64,000 nucleotides of DNA, from assembly GCF_029962835.1 (NCBI RefSeq), contig NC_080584.1:81868862-81932861 (forward strand), in the 5' to 3' direction. Positions within the stretch are counted from its first letter, which is position 1; every line of letters begins with the position of its first letter. The position numbers were made by a program, and so were the translations under genes. The notes beneath the pieces were generated by a model. The model saw nothing but the letters and a program-made list of their open reading frames with translations, was not told the origin of the DNA and did not search any database. The stretch comes from Magnolia sinica. Its lineage: Eukaryota > Streptophyta > Magnoliopsida > Magnoliales > Magnoliaceae. Of this stretch, positions 32,548-44,088 are shown in pieces.

Positions 32548-34778
32548 CTATGGATTTTCCTGGAAAAGGGTTTGGAGGCGGGTCTCTGTTTCCGGGTCAT
32601 CCCACTCCAATGCAGCCCACCACTTTCTACTCCCTAAGATCTTTCCATTGAGGATGGGCAGTAAGCCAACTAAAGCAAGAGGGAGATTCTTCAACTTCGG
32701 GCAGTTTTCTATGATGATCGTGGTTAACAAGTTACAAACCAATGTCCCACCACAAATGCTCTTCAACTCACGTAAATAATGTAAGTGCAAAATCTTTAGA
32801 TTTGGGAGTGTTACGACATTCGGAGAACCGCTGCAATCATCTCCTCCCGCTACCATCTCCTCCATGAGACGGCAATGCTCCACCTTGATCACTTCAAGGT
32901 TTTGCAGCTACTGGAACAGCCCCAATGAGAACAGATTCCTCAAACAATGGCACCACTGGACATGCAATGACTTCAAATTGGCGAGGGTCCCACTTGGCGT
33001 GGAGCCTTTGTAGATTGCCTGTAGATTGCGTAGGTCCCTTAGGGTCAGTTCTTCTAAGGTCTGCAAGATGTTGTTCCCGTCCGCAACGATGCACTCGATG
33101 CACTCAACCTCATTGCAATTTATCAAGGTGCATGCCTTCAACTGCTTCAGGTTCGACAGCAACAACAAGGAGGCAATGCCACTGCACTCTTGGTGGTTCA
33201 GCTACAGCGTGTTATTAGGGAGGATTCCTTGGAGGTTCAGCTGGAGATTGTTGCTAGGGATCATGTGGGACCCATCTTCAGCACCTTAAGAGCAGCGGGT
33301 GATCTCTATTGAGTAATCCAGCCTGGAGGAGGCAATCTCTATTGAGTAATCCAGCCTAGAGGAAGCAAGAGAAAACGGACCCTGGCCCACCCAGAAATAG
33401 AAGCTTTCAAGTTTCCTCCATTGCCGGAACTTCTGCAGATTCCTCGTGTTTAAGAGGTCGAGGCGCCTGAGATTCACCAACACTTCCACTCCTTCTGGCA
33501 GCTCTTTGATGCAAGTGTTGGAGAGGTCCAGCACGATTAAATTAGTCAGCTTTGCTAGTGAAGGCATCGTCTCTAACTTGGAACAATCACATAATAGCAG
33601 TGCACGGAGGTTCTCTAGGCGAGAGAGTGACGAAGGAAGCGAATCGATGTTTGTATAGAATAGGTCAAGAACTTTAAGATTTGGCATGGATTCAAAGAAG
33701 GAAGATCGGATGTGTGAAGAAAGAGGGTTTTCTTGCAGCAACAATGTGGAGAGTTTTTTGCACCTGGGTCGGTCCCAGAGAACTTCTATGTCGTTTTTCA
33801 TCAGCGATATCCACTCAATTTCTTCCATCCATTCCTCCACCCTTGGCAACTCCCTCAATCCAATGCCAGCTCTAAGCAGGAACCGTGGTTTTTCCTTCGT
33901 GATGCTGATGGCCATCTCCCTAACAATGTCATGCAGCTTGATGCAATCGATGTTGTGCTTGTCGACAATGTTGTCTAACAAGCAAGAGTCCCGGAGTGCA
34001 TTCAATATAGCTTGGCCCTTTTCTATCTGGTACTGTCGACTTCCCGCTCTGTCTATTAATCCCTCCTAAATCCAATAATCTATAAGCTCTTCGGTGGGGA
34101 TGGCATGATCCTCCGGAAACAATGCACAATACAAGAAACAAGCTCGGATATTGTCATCTCGTAAGCGATGGTAACTGAACTTTAGCCTCTCTAGAACATT
34201 GGATTCAAAACCTTGAATCTCAGCAACTTTCGAACTTCTCAATTCATTCAAGCTGCTCCTCCACACCCAAGCATTATGAACTCCTCTAAGAGAATGTCCA
34301 ACTGTGATGATTGCAAGGGGCAAGCCATTGCATTTTTGGCACACAAGCTTAGCAATGTCATTGATGTTAGGAGAAAGCAAGACATCACCAACTTTATCTC
34401 TGAACAAGTCCCATGCTTCATCTTCATTGAGAAACTTGATTTCAATGTCTCTCTGTGTCTCCATGTTTCAGCAGACTCCTCGCAATCGAGTAATCACTAT
34501 GAGCTTGCATCCATTTTCTTTGTTGGGTTCAGGAATTCCTACATTTTTGAGCGGAAATGCTTCCCACATGTCATCCAAGATGAGTGCAAGCTTCTTCCTC
34601 CTCTTCAAAGCAGCGTATATCTTTATCGATCTGTTGTCTTCGTCGTTGTCATCACATAAATCTAATTCGATAGCCTTTGCCATATTGCTTTGTAGTCTCT
34701 CCAAGGTAAGAGATTTTGACACATTCACCCAAATAACATTGTCGAAGAGCTGGGCTTCGATGAGGCGGTTATTGATGT
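32548..34778 (-). pseudogene. CC-NBS-LRR (CNL) resistance-gene pseudogene, N-terminus missing
   Basis: Plant NLR proteins are intracellular immune receptors. On the minus strand this holds: the end of the NB-ARC N-terminal part (FDNVIWVNVSK, ~34735), kinase-2 LALILDDMW (~34580), RNBS-B CKLIVITR (~34490), GLPLAI (~34320), RNBS-D CFLYCALFPED (~34125), an MHD variant LHDIVREMAISI (~33930), then LRRs (LKVLDLFYTN..., LVNLRRLDLLN) to a stop at 32548-32550. The P-loop and coiled coil are absent because a CACTA-like end begins at 34779. One frame runs through all 2231 bp with no frameshift but five nonsense codons: TGA 34468-34470, TAG 34066-34068, TAA 33286-33288, TAG 33202-33204 and TAG 32908-32910. 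A 33-bp tandem repeat (SRLDYSIEIAS twice) lies at ~33297-33362. Copia II sits 11 bp past the stop. Confidence 0.92.
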
Positions 34779-35300
34779 CACTACAAGAAAGTTGGGCATA
34801 TCCGACACTTTTTTAGCGGCGTCCCATCATCAACTGTCGGATGCTCGGTCGACTTAATAAAAATAATAAATAAATAAATAAATAAAAGCCCTATCTCTCT
34901 TTACCTGTCACTGTCTCTCTCTCCCTCTCCCTCTCCATCTCTGCCATCTCGTCTCTCCCTCTCCCGTCCTCGATCTCTCTCTCTCTCTCTTATACTCTCT
35001 CGATATCTCTCCCTTCCTCTCCCTCCGCCTCTCGATCTCCCTCTCCTCCCTCTCTCTCGATCTCTCTTTCCCTCATTTTCTTCGACGTGTTGTTCCTTCT
35101 TCTATCTGTCTCTGATCGAAGAAAGTAGAAGAAAGAAGAGAAAATCGAAGGTACTCTCTCGATCTCTCTCCCTTCATCTCTGTCTCTATCGCTTCCCATT
35201 TTGATTATCAAAATTTGGGCAGCAGCCATATCTGCCGCTGTCCATGGCCGCTGACATCTGCATTTTGGTTGTTTGAAGAAACGCTTCAATCAATAACGTG
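34779..35300. mobile_element. CACTA-like terminus truncating the NLR
   Basis: CACTACAAGAAAGTTGGG starts exactly where NB-ARC homology ends. A TCCGACACTTTTTTAGCGGC and GTCGGATGC subterminal region with self-complementary character follows, then (AAAT)n and a long CT-rich leader (34905-35200), ending in a donor-like CGAAG/GTACTC near 35151. This is the same plan as the left part of the 16527 element. No opposite terminus is found up to the unit boundary. Confidence 0.6.
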
Positions 35301-36008
35301 TACCACTATTGTACATTTAATCTCTCTGTTTCTTTCATATTTTTTTGGCCCATCCATGAGTGGACTAGCCTGATATATGGGAGGGGAACAATCAACATAG
35401 ACCCACCTCATAAGAGGCAATGATCTCACACATATACCACTTTAGACCATGTATTAAAATGGAATTTCTCACTCCATTTTTAGTGTATGATTGATTTTGT
35501 TAGTTTTTTAGGGCAACTGAATTCTAAGGGAAGGATTTGCTATGGATAAAGAGCCATTTGGAAGGAGAAATTTCTGTAATGGGTTTGGCTAAATTCGTAT
35601 GTTGTTGGAGCACTATAAGTTTTTTTCTTTTTTTTTTCTTTTTTTTTTTTTTATAAGTTTGAGTACTGTTTCTGTTATGGGTTTAGCTGAATTCGTATGT
35701 TGTTGGATTTTTAGTAACAAAGTTTGATTGAGTTTACTTTGATTCTCTTTTTTCCAATTTGGTTTTGAAATTTTGAATGTCAGAGAAGTGCTACTGTGAT
35801 TTGTCTGGATATATTTAAGTGAGTAGTTCTAACGTACCTAAAAAATGATATGACCGAGTCTAATAACTACCCATGTTTGGAGACTTGCACATTTGTATGG
35901 AGACAATGGATTTTCAATCTTTTCAAGTTTATTAACTATCTGAAGGCGATTGAAGTTGGCGAAAGCTAGCCCTTCTCTCCTTGTTTAGAGTGCATTATAA
36001 GCTGGCTG
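35301..36008. other. Non-coding DNA, T-rich
   Basis: T-rich with a poly-T tract near 35625-35652 and a short duplicated phrase (GGGTTTAGCTGAATTCGTATG, here split as GGGTTTAGCTG / AATTCGTATG, near 35580 and 35680). No gene is seen; probably interior of the CACTA-like element. Confidence 0.4.
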
Positions 36009-36575
36009 CGGTGGATGGCCCGCTCATTTTCGATTTATCCCACTCAATTTCGATTTGGCCTCGATTTCCCGGTTTGTCACTTTCGATTTTCAGTTTGTCC
36101 CGCTCATTTCCATGTTTGCCTGCTCAATTTCCAGTTTGGCCCGCTGAAATTCTAGTTTTTCCCGTTCATTTCCATGTTTGCCCTCTCAATTTCCAATTTG
36201 GCCCGTTGAAATTCTAGTTTGTCCCACTCATTTCCATGTTTGCCGGCTCAATTTCTAGTTTGTCCCGCTGAAATTCTAGTTTGTCCCGCTCATTTCCATG
36301 TTTGCCCGCTCAATTTCTTGTTTGTCCCGCTCAATTTCCAGTTTATCCTGCTTAATTTCTAGTTTGGCCCGCTTAATTTCTAGTTTGTCTCGCTCATTTT
36401 CCAGTTTGGCCCGCTCAATTTCCAGTTTGTCCTGCTCAATTTCTAGTTTGGCCCGCTCAATTTCCAGTTTATTCCGCTCGATTTTCAATTTAGCCCGCTC
36501 AAATTTCCAGTTTGGCCCACTCAAATTCTAGTTTGTCTCGCTCATTTTCCAGTTTGGCTCGCTCAATTTCCAGTT
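36009..36575. repeat. 21-bp minisatellite, array 1
   Basis: About 26 units of CCGCTCAATTTCCAGTTTGG plus one base, with variants CATTTCCATGTTTGCC and GAAATTCTAGTTTGTCC. The period of 21 (three times seven codons) keeps frames open on both strands. The minus strand reads as KLEIERA heptads. Confidence 0.85.
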
Positions 36576-36775
36576 TATGCTTATCAATAGCCCTTAACCT
36601 TGAGTCAAAAATTGCAATACGAAAAGATTTCACATACACCAAAGTTGGTTTTTGCCTTATTTTAAAAACTTGTTTCTCCTTGTTTCAATTATTAGAGGAA
36701 CAAAAAACGATCTTAAATGTTTGGAGTGTGAATGCCATTTGCGGGGTCGACCGGGTTTACTCGCTCATTTCCTAG

Positions 36776-37260
36776 GTTGTCTCGTTTAATTTGTACGTTG
36801 CCTCGCTCAATTTCTAGCTTCCCTCGCTCACGGTCAATTCGCTTCACTTCACGGTCATTTCCATGCATTTCACGGTAAATCCCAGCGATTTCGTTTTGAT
36901 TCACAGTCATTTTCATGCATTTCACGGTCAATTCCCTTCACTTCACGGTCATTTCCATGCATTTCACGGGCAATCCAGGCGATTCCATTTCATTTCACGG
37001 TCATTTCCATGCATTTCACGGTCAATCCCGACGATTCCATTTCATTTCACGGTCATTTCCTTTCACTTCACGGTCATTTCCATGCATTTCACGGTCAATC
37101 CCGGCGATTCCATTTCATTTCACGGTCATTTCCATGCATTTCACGGTCATTTCATGGTCATTTCCATACATTTCATGGTCATTTCCATGCATTTCACGGT
37201 CATTTTCCTTCACTTCACGGTCATTTCCATGCATTTCACGGCCATTTCCATGCATTTTCT
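36776..37260. repeat. 21-bp minisatellite, array 2
   Basis: Units of CACGGTCATTTCCATGCATT plus one T, interspersed with longer ~31-bp variants containing CAATCCCGGCGATTCC. The core GTCATTTCCATG resembles GCTCATTTCCATG of array 1, so the arrays share an ancestor. Long plus-strand frames over it (His/Phe/Ser-rich) are artefacts. Confidence 0.8.
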
Positions 37261-38371
37261 GGAATTTCCCGAGACCTCAACCCAAGCCCAACTCTAGTTT
37301 TATCGAGTTGTTGTTTGTATGGCCCAACCCCAAGACCAAACCCGATACATCCTCACCAAGCCCAACCCAATGTCGGGTAGGTCATAGGTTGGTCAGGTTG
37401 GGCCCGCCCAACTTTCAACCCTAAAATTATATATGGTACGTCAAGTAACTAATTTTTGTTTAGAAAATATTCTTTTTATATGAATGAAGAAAGAAATGAA
37501 AAAAAAAAGAGAAAATTTTTTTATATGCTTATTTTTACATATTTATATAAATATGTGTTAGAAAAAAATGTAGGTAGAATAAAATTCACCATGTAAAAAA
37601 AAAAAAAATGAAGAAAAGAAAAGAAAAGAAAAGAAAAGAAAAAAGAAAGTGCATAGGGATACAGTTATAGCTACGGTTATAATCCGTAGTCATAGATCGG
37701 GGGGTGGAATTGTGGATTCCGCGATTAATCGCCGATGGGGAGAGCGACTTGCGGTGGAATCACAAGATCTACAATTGATCACCAAGCAACCGTTATGGCT
37801 ACGGATTATAACCGTAGCTATATCGGTCTCCCTATCCATACGCCATTACCATTATGCTTGAACGTCTACTGTTGAAACCATTTTAGGGGCCACACAAGTT
37901 TTGGATCATTATGAAATTTGTTTTTCCTCTTCATCCAGGTCTTTGTGACCTTATGAATAGATTGGATGGAAAATAAATGTTATGGTGGGCCCTACAAAAG
38001 TTTCAACGATGAAAATCAATTTTCCGCTGCTCTGTGTGGTGTGGCCCAGTTGATCTTTGGATATGATTTTATTTTTGTTGATAATGCTCCGAAATGATCT
38101 TGAAATATGGATGAACGTTGTGGATATAATAAATACATAGCTTTGGGCCATGTAACTTTGATCTCTTTTAAGCCGTTCGTACAACTCTCAGCTGGAGGAG
38201 CGTCAGCGCTCGTCTTCGCAGTGAAAAGGAAGGATAGTTTCGTCTTCAAAGTCGCTGTCCGCACGTGCTAGTCTAAGTTGGTAACTTAAGTTTGTATTGC
38301 TTCATAAAAACCGCTGGGTAAAAGGTTTTGTCTACAGTGGTCATTTTCTCGAACCTTTTTCATATGCATAT
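37261..38371. other. Non-coding end of unit 1: hairpin repeats, AAAAG microsatellite, partial MITE
   Basis: Contains a CCCAACCC / GGGTTGG low-complexity block (37280-37420), (AAAAG)n at ~37614-37648, and a pair of GCTACGGTTATAATCCGTAG / GGCTACGGATTATAACCGTAG (longer one split by its centre) hairpins at ~37668 and ~37797. The hairpins match the subterminal repeats of the 16527 CACTA element. A diverged MITE-family half follows (~37960-38150, GTTGTGGATATAATAAATAC end). No gene. Confidence 0.5.
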
Positions 38372-38385
38372 GTACACACACCAGC

Positions 38386-38589
38386 AGGTTGGATGGAAAA
38401 TAAACGTTACAATGAGCCTTAGGAAGTTTAATTGGTGGGCATTCAATAAGCATTGTTTCTTATAGTGTGGTCCACTTGATATTTTGATCTCCTTTATTTC
38501 TAGTAGTACGCTATAAAATGAGCTAAAAAAAAAAGCTGATAAATCGCGTGGATATACGATACACACATCAATGTGGTCCCCACACGGCC
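38386..38589. mobile_element. Partial MITE at left edge of unit 2
   Basis: Counterpart of 8262-8465, preceded by unrelated DNA apart from a short CA tract. It marks the duplication junction. Confidence 0.45.
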
Positions 38590-38838
38590 AGGGAAACTCT
38601 AAATAACCAGTTATCCGGGAGACACCTAATCGGCTGCCATGCGTAACACATGCTTTGAATCTTCTCTCTTTTATTTATTAAAAAGATGATCAGGACGGTT
38701 TTGTCTTTAGCTGCGTTGGATTCGAAAGCACACTAATTCAGACAGCTTACTCGTGAAGGACAGAGTCAGGGTCAGGATACAGTTGCGTTGATTTTAGTAA
38801 TCTGAGTGTACGGTGATCCAACTATATGACGCCTGCCG

Positions 38839-39118
38839 TGATGTATTTGTTTTATATCCATACCGTCCATCTATTTTTTCATCTCATTTTCATTTTAGTG
38901 CATGAACCCAAAAAATGTGCTGACCTGGATGAAGTGAGAAAACAAATATCATCTTGATCGAAGTTGTGCCCCCAAGAAGTTTTTAAAGGTGAAATTTCAA
39001 TCACCATTGTTTACTATACTGTGGTCCACTTGAGCATTTGATATGCTTAATATTTTGGTTCATTCCTTGAAATGAGCTTAAAAATTGGATAGACGGCATG
39101 GATAAAACAAATACATCA
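38839..39118. mobile_element. MITE A, unit 2
   Basis: Same inverted arms and length as 8717-8996; a few substitutions. Confidence 0.65.
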
Positions 39119-39426
39119 AGTTAGCCAGCCCACGTAACCACCTAATCCGCTCCGTGGGAATTACTGTGTTACGCGTGCATGAGTATACACGTAAAAAAAC
39201 CGATGGAATCTCGTATGATGGTAGCCCAGACAAGTAGACGTGAAACTTGGGTTGGATCAACACGAAAACGACTGGCCAAAGCACGCGTTTGACCCATGTT
39301 CGGTCGACGTTGAAATGGACTGGGATTAATAGTCCTCTGCTAACCGTTGGGTTTGGGGACGCGGTTTGGCTAGTGACGCTGCTACTAACCAGGTGGCTAG
39401 TGGTCAGTGCTCTGTGGACCCTATAG

Positions 39427-39813
39427 TGATGTATGTGTTTTATCCACACCTTCCATTCACTTTTAAAGATCATTTTAGTGCTTGATCCCAAAAATGAATA
39501 AGATATAAATCTCATGTGGACCACACCATTGGAAAATAGTATAGATTGAATGTCCACCATTTAAAACCTCCCAAGGCCGAGTATAGTGTTTATTTGACAT
39601 ACAACCTGTTGATTAGGTCATACAGACCTAGATGAAGGGGAAAAATAAATATCAACTTGTTCCAAAACTTTTGTGGCCTCAAGAAGTTTTGAATGGCGGG
39701 AGTTTAATCAACACTACTGTACACTTGAGAATTTTGATCTAGCTCATTTTCATGCGCACGACATAAAATGATATGAAGAATGGGTGGATGGCATGGATGA
39801 AACACATACATCA
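39427..39813. mobile_element. MITE B, unit 2
   Basis: Same as 9305-9691 with several substitutions, for example a GCATGGATGAAAC right arm. Confidence 0.65.
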
Positions 39814-39929
39814 TGGTGGGGCCATGAAGCACCGGCCACTGGCCATTGGCTAGTGGCAGGGTGACTAGCCAATCCGTTGATTTCATGGGTTTGGTATGGT
39901 TTAGGTTGAGAACTTTGGAAGGTTTTCTT

Positions 39930-40112
39930 TTATTGTTATTATTATTATTTTTTAAATACACACTCACACCTGGCCCCACACGGCAGACTTCCATGCACCT
40001 GCACCACACAGTGGAATTCCACCGCAATCCGTATTCAAATCCGTATTTGAACCCATCACCTCATGTTGAAACTCTTGTGAGTCTACCACCTAAGCATGGG
40101 TAAGGGCCCAGG
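39930..40112 (-). mobile_element. tRNA-derived SINE, unit 2
   Basis: Same head, GGTTCAAATAC B box and (TAA)n tail as 9808-9990; the tail carries one interruption here. Confidence 0.5.
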
Positions 40113-40396
40113 GTATTATCATGTAAACCTAACCTTATATACTAACCAACATACATGTTATAAATGAAAATTTATAGTCTAGAGGAGAATATAAAATATA
40201 TAAGTTTAACTTGCATTATCAAGAGGCCACCAATATTTTTAATCCATAGCATATATGTTCATATTTCACAATACTCGATGAATGATGTAGATCCTAACGC
40301 ATGAGTTTTTCAAGATGCCTCACGCGGTTTCTCTCTTTCACGATAGGGGTTGTTTGGACGCAGATTTTCAGGGAAAGCCTTGCCTTTATCACACTG

Positions 40397-40800
40397 CAAT
40401 GTATGAGAGAAATCCATTCTGTCCATCCGTTTCTTGCGAGCTCATTTTAGAATGTGTGACAAAAAAATGAGGCAGTATAAAACTCAAGTGGGTCACACGA
40501 GATGGAAAATTGGGGAAAGAAATTTCAACTGTTGAAACCTTTCTAGGCCCCACCTCGATGTTTATATCCAATCGAAACCGTTTATAAGGTCATTCCCATG
40601 GGATGAATGAAAACACCAAAAATATATCTTGATAAAAAAAATTTTTATGACCATAAGAATGCTTCAATGATGTTCATTGAATGCCCACTGTTTCCTCTCA
40701 TGTGGCCCACTTAAATGTTGAATACATCTCAATTTTTTATCACACGTCCTAAAATGATCTCTCAAAACGGATGGACGGAGTGGATTTCTCATGTACATTG
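40397..40800. mobile_element. MITE C, unit 2
   Basis: Same as 10275-10676; the right arm reads TTTCTCATGTACATTG. Confidence 0.65.
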
Positions 40801-42474
40801 AAGTAGGCTCCATCCAGCATCCTTGCGCAGGAACTTCCCCAGCACGGCTTTCACAGGAAATTCGCGTCCGGGGCTGCTCATTGAATGTTCGGGACTCACG
40901 ACTCTTCTAGAAATGCACGAATAGTCAACAATCTTTTGACACGGTCTAGGCAACATCGAAGCTTTGTGGCCTACCAAGCTGTATGTCATATCATTCATTC
41001 TACTTATTTAATTTTGTTTGTCTATACATGGTGATATAAACTTTCTCTTGTTAGTGTTATTTCATTAGGTATGTATAATACTTAATCACATATATTATTT
41101 GATGGTTAAATATTTCATTTTATATGCTAGCTTACTAGTTGTGGGTGTTAATTCAATCCAACCCAACCAACATGGCTGGGCCATAATCTTGATGCGGTTG
41201 AGTATTCAACACCTAACTTGAACCACATTTCAATACGGTTGAGATTTCAATACCTACCATTGGGTTGGCTTGGCTGGGCTTAAGGTCGAACCCCCTAGAG
41301 GTGGTCTTGGGCATAAGTTGAGGCTTGCGGTTAGGGTTTTATGCCTTTGAAGGCCAATGTGAACCATATCCATTCACCGCTTGCAACTTGACTACCAGTA
41401 TTGTTGGTCTTGACAATAAAATATCAGATTATCTAATATATGGATTAAATAGGCCATTAACACGTGCGGTTATTCAGAACCATAAGTAGTCCATGATTGG
41501 TCAAACAAATATATGGATTAAATTGGCTAATGGACTTATTTTTGTGTAAATGATGTGGACTGTCCATATTAAATGCCATTGATCAAATTGGTATTTCTCA
41601 CAATTGTATGATGTTTGCATGATAACCATGAAATGAACGGTCTACCTCAATGTATTGAACTGTTAAAGTGTCACAATACAACTAGGACCACTGACTTGGA
41701 GCTCTCTTAGATAAAGATAAAAAAGACAAGAAAGAAGAAAACCAAAAGAGAATACAAAACCTAACAAAGCAACCGTAGACTGGGAGTAGTTTTTCTTTTT
41801 CTTTTTTTTAAGGAAAGGCGGAGAACAGGACTCTGGGTCCACCCGATTCATATAAAACAAAAGGCTTTACATCCTGAGCTAAAACAAAATGGTTTCGAGT
41901 GAGAAAAGAGTACGGCTGGATATTCACATGGTCTTTTTTAGAAGAGGTGAGATAAAAGAAGATGGGACCCACTCAACAAACCTTACTCTTGATTTCTTTG
42001 GTTAGCCACGAAGAAGGCATACTGGTTCATTCCAATCAACCACAGAACTGAGGCCTTGCAACACTTTGAAGACCTCAGCGTTCGGAAAATCGTGCCTAAA
42101 ACCTCCACATTCCCAATGCAATTCTGGAATGCCCATTGATCTTGGTTGGATGGAATTTGCGCACCATGGCTGCACAACCATATTGTTGGTGTCACAACTC
42201 AATTTTTTCCCCTGTGGTGTCCTAAGGATGGACAAACTAAATATTATATAATATTGTGTGTTTGCCATCCAACCCCGCATCAAGCGAGTCTACCACCACG
42301 GGATGCCCCCCCAAAACTAGAATATGTTTGGGAAAGATCAATCTAGCAGCATGATGATGTAGATGCGGCCATGCCGCAAGCACAAGGTCTTCGCATCCTA
42401 TGCTAGATACATGAAGGTCAGCTCATCAATGATCGGGCCTCTAAGAATCATGTCATTTGAGTAACTTGTGGATA
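40801..42474. other. Intergenic DNA, unit 2
   Basis: Counterpart of 10677-12350; nothing beyond it seen. Confidence 0.5.
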
Positions 42475-42537
42475 CACTACAAGAAAGTAAGCTTTTAGCC
42501 TTGGTTTTAAAAAAAAAAAAAAAGAAGGCTAAATGTG

Positions 42538-43150
42538 CTTTTTAGTCTCGGTTGTAAAAGAACTAAGCTTAAAAGTTCATTTTTTGTCTCTGTTGGTGAG
42601 AAACTGAGGCCAAAAGTTTGCCTTTTTAACTTGGTTGGTCAGCAACTAAGGCCAAAACTCTGCCCTTTTGCCTCGGTTGGTGAGCAATTGAGGCTAAAAG
42701 TCTGTCATTTTACCTCGGTTGGTGAGCAACCGAGGCTAAAAGTCTGTCCTTTTGCCTCGGTTGGTGAGAAACTAAGGCCAAATATTTGCCCTTTTGCCTC
42801 GATTGGTGAGCAATTGAGGCAAAAAATCTGCCATTTTGTCTCGGTTGGTGAGCAACTGAGGCTAAAAGTTTACCCTTTTGCCTTGGTTGGTGATCAACTG
42901 AGGCTAAAAGCTTGCCTTTTGCCTCGGTTGGTGAGAAATTGAGGCCAACAATTTGCCCTTTTGCCTCGGTTGGTGAGCAAATGAGGCCAAAAGTTTGCCC
43001 TTTTGCCTCGGTTGGTAAGCAAATGAGGCCAAAAGTCTGCCCTTTTGCCTCAGTTGGTGAGCAATTGTGGCTAAAACTATCCTTTTGCCTCGGTTAGTGA
43101 GCAACTGAGGCTAAAAGTCTGCCCTTTTGCCTCGGTTGGTGAGTAACCGA
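42538..43150. repeat. 42-bp hairpin minisatellite, unit 2
   Basis: Same unit count as in unit 1. One unit is 2 bp shorter (CTAAAACTATCC near 43075), which shifts the incidental long frame and shows it is not under coding constraint. Confidence 0.85.
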
Positions 43151-44049
43151 TAGAGGTGGGCGTCGAGCCGAGTGGAGTCGAGGTGGGCCAAGCTTGTCTC
43201 GGCTTTCCATGGTGTACTCGAGTTTGAGCTCGGCCTCGAGCTCAACATTGAAGCTTGGCTTACTTGCCAAAGCTGTTGAGTCGAGCTAGTGGTTCGAGTC
43301 GAGTCAAGTTTACCTCGAGTCGAGCTCGAGCTTGTTATGCATTGGACAGATGTTTCTTTGAAAAGGGGGGAAAAACTGTTCTCAACTGGGAAATTATAGG
43401 ATGCCAGATGCATTAGGATGACAATGTTGTGATGGGATTCATGGTACGTTGATCCAGACCGTTGCTCTAACAGGCCTCACAATGGATAGAAGATGCCCCA
43501 AAAACCTTCTATATTGGAGAATCCTAATCGTTCAATCTTGAGCACTTTCTAAGAAACCATTGCTCCATTTACTTTTTACTGTCTACTAGTAGCCCATTGA
43601 CCAAAGGGTCAAAAGTTTCCACCCTAGAAGATTTTTGGGGTTTTCCCCATACATGGCGGTGCTCATCATCTAAATGGTTTTCACCACTCAACCATGGATA
43701 CACCTAATACCCTTTTTATCATAAAGCTGATGTTGATCGGGGGTTGTTGAGAGCATTTTCGACCCTTAGATCTCCAACGAAATCAAGAAAGCGGAAAAGA
43801 AGAAGAAGATTAAGAAGAAGAAAGGGATGCACTCACCTTGTCGAGATTGGGTGAGATTGGGTGGACCGTGGACGTTCGGGCAGCGTTTGGGTAGTAGTAT
43901 GCTGTAGGTGGTGGTGGCTTACCTCTAATTGATGTTGCTCGTCGTCGGTGAGCATGCAGCGAGTAGCGGGCTGGGTGGGGTAGAGATAGAGGAGAAGGGG
44001 AAAGGGAGAAAGCGAAAGGTGCGGGTGGGGTAGGTAGGGTATTTACTTT

Positions 44050-44088
<39 letters not shown>

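Larger units (their letters stand above)
8246..38371. repeat. 30.1-kb segmental duplication, unit 1
   Basis: Everything from a CA microsatellite at ~8246 (homology unambiguous from GTTGGATGG at ~8266) recurs in the same order and orientation about 30.12 kb downstream. The offset drifts between about 30119 and 30138 through small indels. Shared content includes nested transposons with identical insertion points. The right limit is defined by the start of unit 2 at ~38372; the 34.0-38.37 kb part of this unit cannot be compared because unit 2 leaves the window at the equivalent of ~33880. Confidence 0.9.

Noticed and set aside
32925..34816. Plus-strand frames opposite the NLR
   Set aside because: Antisense shadows of a long minus-strand coding sequence with clear NB-ARC and LRR motifs.
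36863..37424. Three overlapping plus-strand His/Phe-rich frames
   Set aside because: They are three phases of the 21-bp minisatellite, not proteins.
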